Below, piece after piece: positions 59,401 to 64,000 of a stretch of DNA of 64,000 nt. The translations under genes were made by a program, and so were the position numbers. How positions within the stretch are numbered: the stretch's first letter is position 1; every line of letters starts with the position of its first letter. Origin of the DNA: Isoetes taiwanensis. Its lineage: Eukaryota; Streptophyta; Lycopodiopsida; Isoetales; Isoetaceae. The stretch spans positions 9,486,013 to 9,550,012 of the forward strand of contig JAJEKV010000027.1 in assembly GCA_021234155.1 (NCBI GenBank), read 5' to 3'. The notes below the pieces were generated by a model. It was not told the origin of the DNA. It was given only the letters and a program-made list of their open reading frames with translations, and searched no databases.

Positions 59401-59752
59401 GGCACGGGGGGCCCCAAGCTTATTTGCTTGCTTCATTGTCCAGAACAAGCTTGTAGCTATTGCATCAATTCGCACGGGGGTCCCACAGTCCCAGATTGAG
59501 ACAGGTAGATGGGAGCGGCCGCAATTGCCGCGAGAAGCGAGACTATGTACCGCTTGCCGATTCTGAGTTATTGAAGATGAAAGCCATACTCTTCTGAGTT
59601 GCCCTGCTTTTGAGATAGTCCGGAATCATTTTTTGACCTTATCATTCCATTCCACGCTTCCACAACTTCTCAGAGCACCATCTGTGCATGACTTGGCATT
59701 ATACATACTTGAGGTTCTAGATAAACGTCTGCAATTACTGAGCCCTCAGTAG
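56439..59752 (+). pseudogene. LINE ORF2: APE endonuclease and reverse transcriptase
   Basis: The first 300 codons (56439-57341) are an unbroken APE-type endonuclease: LVSWNCRG (N9), METWE (E35), LLGDFNARTA, SVVDYVIS and SDHYPL, so every catalytic block is visible. The RT follows in several frames: VVPIYKAGDKHDPSNYRMI (about 58020-58080), CFVDFTSAFDTVPRELLW (58270-58320, motif A Asp), GVRQGCPLSPTLFGLYID (about 58433-58490) and YADD intact at 58564-58575, then NLQKTKLLV and VVDSYKYLGVEF. The thumb (58880-59200, LLYGSEVWGPAI) leads to a C-terminal C..C....EDE.H.LL.C motif near 59550-59610, and the frame closes at TAG 59750-59752. Breaks: frame end at 57341, shifts near 57480, 57650, 57750, 58140, 58420, 58590, 58800 and 59240, and a TGA at 59564-59566. 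The motif wording differs from the plant L1 at 38-42 kb, so a different clade is likely. Confidence 0.85.
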
Positions 59753-59931
59753 TCATTATCTCCGCTTGTCTAGTATCATCATTACTGCAAAGGTTTTTCC
59801 CTTGAAAACCTTTCGAGGCAGGGGTTTTTTAATCCTAGTAGTAATGATTGTACTAGCCCATTGTATGGGTCCCATGACTATTGGTCTCCGTGGACGTTAA
59901 AAAAACTATTCTATTCTATACTAGTAAAAAT

Positions 59932-60017
59932 AAATTACTTACCATTGGATTGGTTCCTGAGGTTCCATTGACATTTCTTACATGCTTATCTGGCCTTAGC
60001 ATGCAAGTACGTTTCCT
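59932..60017. repeat. Continuation of module Z copy 2 and start of block copy B
   Basis: AGTAAAAATAAATTACTTAC then CATTGGATTGGTTCCTGAGG matches 44575-44650 of copy 1. At about 59993 it passes into CTTAGCATGCAAGTACGTTT, the first bases of block X (compare 48940). Confidence 0.8.
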
Positions 60018-60062
60018 AATAGAATAGAATAGAATAGAATAGAATAGATTTTTTAACGTTCA
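60018..60062 (-). mobile_element. Very short LINE tail insertion
   Basis: AGAATAGAATAGAATAGAAT and TTTTTTAACGTTCAC on the plus strand are the reverse complement of the LINE 3' end at 59895-59928 (GGACGTTAAAAAAACTATTC). Only the terminal ~45 bp are present, replacing or inserted in block X sequence (compare 48960-48990). Confidence 0.55.
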
Positions 60063-60282
60063 CTCATATAAAATTTTTTGCACTTGTCTCTATCTTAACA
60101 TGATGAGACATATATATAGTGTACCCTTCAATGCAACCTCCATCGTCAACCACCCCTATTTCTCCTCCAAGCAAGCATTTCCTGCATCTATTTCAAAGAA
60201 TCATATCCAATATGATGCAACAAGCATGTATTTTGGTTTAGATGCATTCAAAGATTCATAGAATTTCCTTGCATCCTGCTTG

Positions 60283-60548
60283 AATGTGACGGACCTGTCG
60301 GGTTAGCCTTCCAGTAATCCGAGATCCCATCAAGACTTGTATGAACACTACAAGTTGGTGTTTAATGCAATGCAAATGCATTCTTAAGCCAAAACGCAAG
60401 GTAAAGAATTGAATCTTTAATCTCAACTATATCCACTAACAAGTATGAGCTCAACTCTCAAAGATATAACATCATGTTATATACAACGAAAATTTCGTGT
60501 TAAGAATCCATAAATTAAATTTATAAAAACAACACAAGGCCTTGCTAA
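60283..60548. mobile_element. About 266-bp insertion in block copy B
   Basis: Copy A reads CATCCTGCTTCTAATTCCCAGG without interruption. Here GAATGTGACGGACCTGTCGG...CTTGCTAAAGGCTCACA lies between CCTGCTT and ATTCCCAGG. The TGTGACGG..GGCTCA(CA) ends would fit a small solo LTR or TRIM, but no target duplication was confirmed. It has no coding content. Confidence 0.45.
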
Positions 60549-60902
60549 AGGCTCACAATTCCCAGGCTTCTAACTCAGTTGCAGCTTTGAACTGCACGAT
60601 GATCCTTCACGGTCCATGTCTATATGCTTACATCATGAACACGTGGAGTTAGTTATAAAGACTAAGGGGGGTTTAAGGCGCTAATAAATGCCCAAGATAT
60701 CATACACAACCAGCATGCTTATAACAATACAACCATCAAAGTCCATTCTCATATAAAACACCTTATTGCAAGAGTCCCACTGTGCAAAGCCTATAGGTTG
60801 TCAGTATGCCATACCAAAAATATGCTAGCAAGGAGACACAGATTGCGTTATGAGAATACAATACAATAAAGAGCATGAAATGGATCATGAAATAACCATG
60901 TG

Positions 60903-62120
60903 AATATGTAGCATAATAACAGGGGGTTTTCTTTGTGTTTTTGTACGCTTTTCACTAAGGTTTTCCTATGATTTCGTGATGTATTCAAATGGATGTACTA
61001 ATGCGTACATCTAGAGTGCACCATTTCTGATCCATTCATTTTAGCCTTTTTTTTTTCAATGGTCAACAACCAATGGCTCACAACAAAAGCCGGTTTTTTT
61101 TTTGTGCGTGTGGTGCATAATGGTCAACAACCAATGGCTCACAACAAAAGCCCTTTTTTTGTGCGTGTGGTGCATAATGGTCAACAACCAATGGCTCACA
61201 ACAAAAGCCCTCTTTTTGTGTGTGTGGTGCATAATGGGCACATGAAGGGCTTGAAGGGCGCATGTAGTGCAGTTTCCCGCCGGCAACAAATTTCTTATCA
61301 TAACTTTTGATCCAGAGTTCTGTTTCAGATGATTTTTATTGCGTTAGAAAGCTCTCTCCGAGATCTTTTTGATAGTGTATGATATGCATATGTTTGATTA
61401 AGTTATCTATGCTAAAACAACAATTTTTCGGCCGGGTTTGGTAGGCTTTCACATCCTACCAGTTGATTAATACAGGATTGTGCTATTGGATATTGTTTTA
61501 TGGCTCATTCCGAATGAAGCTTACAAAAAATTACCATGCATTTTTAGATTTTGAGGCAGTTCTTAAGCAAATTCCAAGGCTTCTAGATCCTTGTGCTAAC
61601 AAGCAGAAAAGTTTCCCACTTTGGTTTCTCACCACAAGAATCCATGGAGGCCAAAGGCTGCTGTTAAATTCCAGTTGAAAAATGTTTGTGTATGGGCGTT
61701 GCAAACTTTATGACTTTCAGAATAATGGGATCAATCTGCTCTATCTTTATGGTAACTTTTACTTATGTTCTATTTGTTTTATTGTGATGAAATTCAAAAG
61801 CTACAGGTGATGAAAGCCTCAAATGAATTCTAGTTTTTTTCTGGTTTGAATTCTAAAATTTTTGTCACACCGGGGTTTGACCTCCCTAGGCCCCGAAGGG
61901 GCCAAAAAAAATTTTTTGCAACACAAACCATTAACATCCAACATATAAAAATTAAATCCCCCAACACATAATAACCAACACATAACAACTATTGACATTA
62001 TAACAACCAACACATAACTACCATTGACATGAATTAACACAACCATTGGGTCCAACATATTTAAATTAAAATCCCCCTTAAACCCCCTTTGGTTTGGGTG
62101 CATATTCACACGGGGGGTGA
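60903..62120. mobile_element. About 1.2-kb insertion in block copy B
   Basis: Copy A passes from AAATAACCATGT directly to AACAATAATGAG (49550-49562). Here about 1.2 kb intervenes. It contains a three-unit minisatellite (61058-61232), a block from 61299 shared with LINE 5' regions (CATAACTTTTGATCC...TTAGAAAGCT), a short plus-strand frame (61463-61678) with no recognised family, a palindrome TAGGCCCCGAAGGGGCC (about 61887-61903), and A/C-rich sequence with repeated CAACACATAA phrases (61955-62020). The element type is not clear. Confidence 0.45.
61058..61232. repeat. Minisatellite, three units of 57-61 bp
   Basis: Units start at 61058, 61119 and 61176: AATGGTCAACAACCAATGGC then TCACAACAAAAGCC, a T-run and GTGCGTGTGGTGCAT. 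The T-run length varies between units. The open frames on both strands here are products of the repetition. Confidence 0.9.
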
Positions 62121-62582
62121 CTCCGGGCAATAATGAGACAACAATGAAATAACTGTAAAAACCATGAGATAACCATAACTATACAGTGCAAATTTCAGTT
62201 CATACAACCATTCAAACTGATCAGGCCCTGTAGTAGATACGAGCGGAATAAGTCTCATGTGTGCACACCCATCTAGCATGCGTCCACTATTAGAGGATCA
62301 CATCCAAGCCATGTAGCATGGTGAATCACCCTCGCTGGGTGACAACACCCGATATCACGAGTAAGAACAATCACGAGTCCATGCCACCACAATTGGACTC
62401 TCGCCTCAAAGAATATGCACTCATGCACCAGTTCATGGGCACATCTACAATTCTGTTGGAGTTTGTTTTAGAACCTTTTAAAATATCTAAAACAGAAAAT
62501 TAGCTTGGGTACCCTATGAATCTCTTTGTTGCCCATGAGTTATATGGTACTATAGCTGCTTCAATTTTATCGTGGCTTTACC

Positions 62583-63037
62583 TTGATTGAGCTTTCATTG
62601 AATTTCATCTCTACCTTTTGGCTTGGACAACAGAAAATTCAGAGTTGTAAGGAGCCAAATATTTTTGTCCATCTTATGCATTCAAAAATCGAGATGAATC
62701 ATTTAGCTGCTTTTAATCTTAGTGTGGCTTTACCTTATGGAGCTTCCGTCGCATTCCATCTTTACTTACAGGTTTGGACAACACAGGATCCAAAGTTTAT
62801 ATATATGTTCAAAGATCAAGATGAATGGTGATGTAGTCAGTTGTGGTATGAAGATGTGCCAGGTTGTTTGCACAATTTTCTAAAACATGCAAATGGAGAA
62901 TCCATCCTCAGTTTATACCTAATTTAAACCTGGATTTGATTACAATTTATAGGAAACATATGTTTTCCCTTCAACGTAACATATTCACAACTTCCAATTA
63001 CTTGTAGGTCCTATGGCTGAATCAGATAGTGACTTTG
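62583..63037. repeat. Segmental duplication block Y, copy B
   Basis: This matches 51686-52155 and shows the uninterrupted site (TTTACCTTGATTGAGC at 62578-62593) for the 1.7-kb insertion in copy A. Confidence 0.85.
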
Positions 63038-64000
63038 CAAAAGCTCCCGACAAAAAGAGAACTTCCTTATCAAAACGGGATCGAGGCCGAAGGTTGAAAG
63101 ATGGCCAAAAAATGGACAAGATCGGGGAAGAACATGTCACAAAATGGGAAGAGATGCCAAATTGGCAAACCAAGCAGGGAGAAGCCCCTTCCATGCCTGG
63201 TATCAAAGAAAGAGAGTCAAGGAAACTGTTGAGAGAGGAGAAAACAAAGATGAGAAGTCGATGAAGAACCTGCAAGTAATAGCGATCCCCGAACGAACCA
63301 GAACCCTAGAAAATGCATGCAATGCATGTATGCATAGGAGAGATGCATGCTCGCCCATTCGAGAATACTGATCCGATGGCTCAGATCGATGGCATTAAGT
63401 GTAATGTTTAGTTAATCTTGTTCGATCAATGATGACGACACCGGGGACATTCTTCTAAATCTTGTTCCCAGGTTGTATGTCCATGCTGACATCCTTCACA
63501 TCGTCTGCACCCAGTACCATCTATGTTGGAGGGATATCAGGTTCGGGACATGGTAGAACCATTAAGCCCAATTACTATTTCTCAACACAATAGATACAAT
63601 GGGTTTAGTGTGTTTAGTACTAATTCATCCTGGAAGAATCCTTTCAAGCACCATTACAGTTATCATGTTGACCGATGGTGAAACTCTTGGAAACTTCTAC
63701 ATCTAAGGCCTTATCAAATACATATCCTAAACAAGTACAACATGGCTCTCTCTTTATAGGAGCTGTATATAGATTTGTATTTCTATTGATGACATAACCC
63801 AGATGCACTTTGGGGATGTAGATCTTCTTTTCTACATGTTGCAACTCCATGTTCCTGGTAGGGTTGAGTCTTACTTGAGGCTCTTGGTCGTTTTGTTTCT
63901 CATGTTGACTACTGTTCAACACAAATAACTGTGATCTTGCTGTTATTTTCAGACTTGGTGCAGGAGCCAATTGCATATGCATTTGCTAGCAATGTGTTCA
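63035..64000. repeat. Repeat module Z, copy 3 (runs off the window)
   Basis: This matches 43300-44310 and 53012-53940. It is joined directly to block Y at GTGACTTTGCAAAAGCTCCC. The minus strand 63982-63644 keeps the longest open version (112 codons) of the unrecognised protein of this module, including PKVHLGYVINRNTNLYTAPI and KREPCCTC. A plus-strand Lys-rich frame (63013-63264) is also open. Confidence 0.85.

Larger units (their letters stand above)
54300..59931 (+). mobile_element. Full-length-size non-LTR retrotransposon (5.6 kb), inactive
   Basis: Limits come from comparison with module Z copy 1: CACATTTGCT|AATAAAAAT is uninterrupted there. The insert holds a 5' region of about 300 bp, ORF1 (54600-56435), ORF2 (56439-59752) and a 3' end that finishes GTCTCCGTGGACGTTAAAAA then ATTCTATTCTATA rather than a plain poly(A). 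No clear target duplication was seen. Frameshifts and stops in both ORFs mean it is no longer autonomous, but the domains are easily read, so it is younger than the other elements here. Confidence 0.85.
60062..62582. repeat. Segmental duplication block X, copy B (interrupted)
   Basis: This matches 48990-49997 in three pieces: 60062-60282, 60549-60902 and about 62125-62582. Two sequences absent from copy A interrupt it, 60283-60548 and 60903-62120. Confidence 0.8.

Noticed and set aside
61056..61310. Frames across the 57-61-bp minisatellite
   Set aside because: They simply repeat the unit; T-run length differences change the frame between units.
61463..61678. Plus-strand frame of 71 codons in the 1.2-kb insertion
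   Set aside because: It has some protein-like wording (AFLDFEAVLKQIPRLLDPCA) but no known family and no continuation, so it is mentioned only inside the insertion entry.
1..64000. CRISPR arrays, bacterial operons, rRNA genes, phage
   Set aside because: None of the expected features is present. The tandem repeats lack uniform repeats with unique spacers, and the window is eukaryotic in character.

Overview
This window looks like nuclear DNA from a land plant with a large genome full of transposable elements. The reasons are spliced-looking exons with GT..AG borders, an intact plant dirigent gene, a fragment of a plastid-type co-chaperonin, Ty3/gypsy and LINE retroelements, hAT relics, and almost no intact host coding sequence. 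A fern or another non-seed plant is my guess from the kinds of elements present; nothing in the sequence proves it. No rRNA, CRISPR array, bacterial operon or convincing tRNA gene was seen.

Layout. 1-9.4 kb: old sequence without recognisable genes, apart from a tRNA-Met-like primer-binding site near 5.79 kb. 9.4-24.5 kb: one large, decayed, minus-strand Ty3/gypsy-type retrotransposon. Its two LTRs (about 22348-24516 and 9409-12565) enclose gag, protease, an RNase H placed BEFORE the reverse transcriptase, a truncated reverse transcriptase and, about 4.7 kb further on, an integrase relic. The 3' LTR has two further insertions, and the gap between RT and integrase holds a hairpin minisatellite. 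25.3-27.2 kb: a broken, intron-containing plus-strand gene resembling Crypton-type (DUF3504) tyrosine recombinases. 27.5-37.8 kb: hAT relics, a DUF4283-like LINE ORF1 relic, a 5'-truncated LINE with a 12-bp target duplication, and an unrecognised minus-strand spliced-looking locus. 37.8-43.1 kb: a nearly full-length minus-strand L1-type LINE that has lost its YADD box and carries a 241-bp hAT-type MITE at the start of ORF2.

43.1-64 kb: a network of direct duplications. One module (called Z here) occurs three times (43.1, 52.9 and 63.0 kb). A longer block (X-Y-Z) occurs twice, at about 48.9 and 60.0 kb. Because the copies interrupt each other differently, several insertions can be read against an empty site: a 5.6-kb LINE (54300-59931), a LINE-tailed insertion carrying a plastid co-chaperonin (CPN20) fragment (about 49996-51685), and two insertions in the last block. 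The only clearly intact host gene is the single-exon dirigent protein gene at 48044-48592.

Function. Apart from the dirigent gene (a secreted cell-wall or lignan/lignin coupling protein), the window is mainly a record of transposition and decay. The points that most deserve follow-up are the PR-RNaseH-RT domain order with a single in-frame UAG between gag and pol, the Crypton-like gene, the captured CPN20 fragment, a 140-nt fold-back at 46.5 kb, and a motif shared by four sites that lie upstream of different coding modules.
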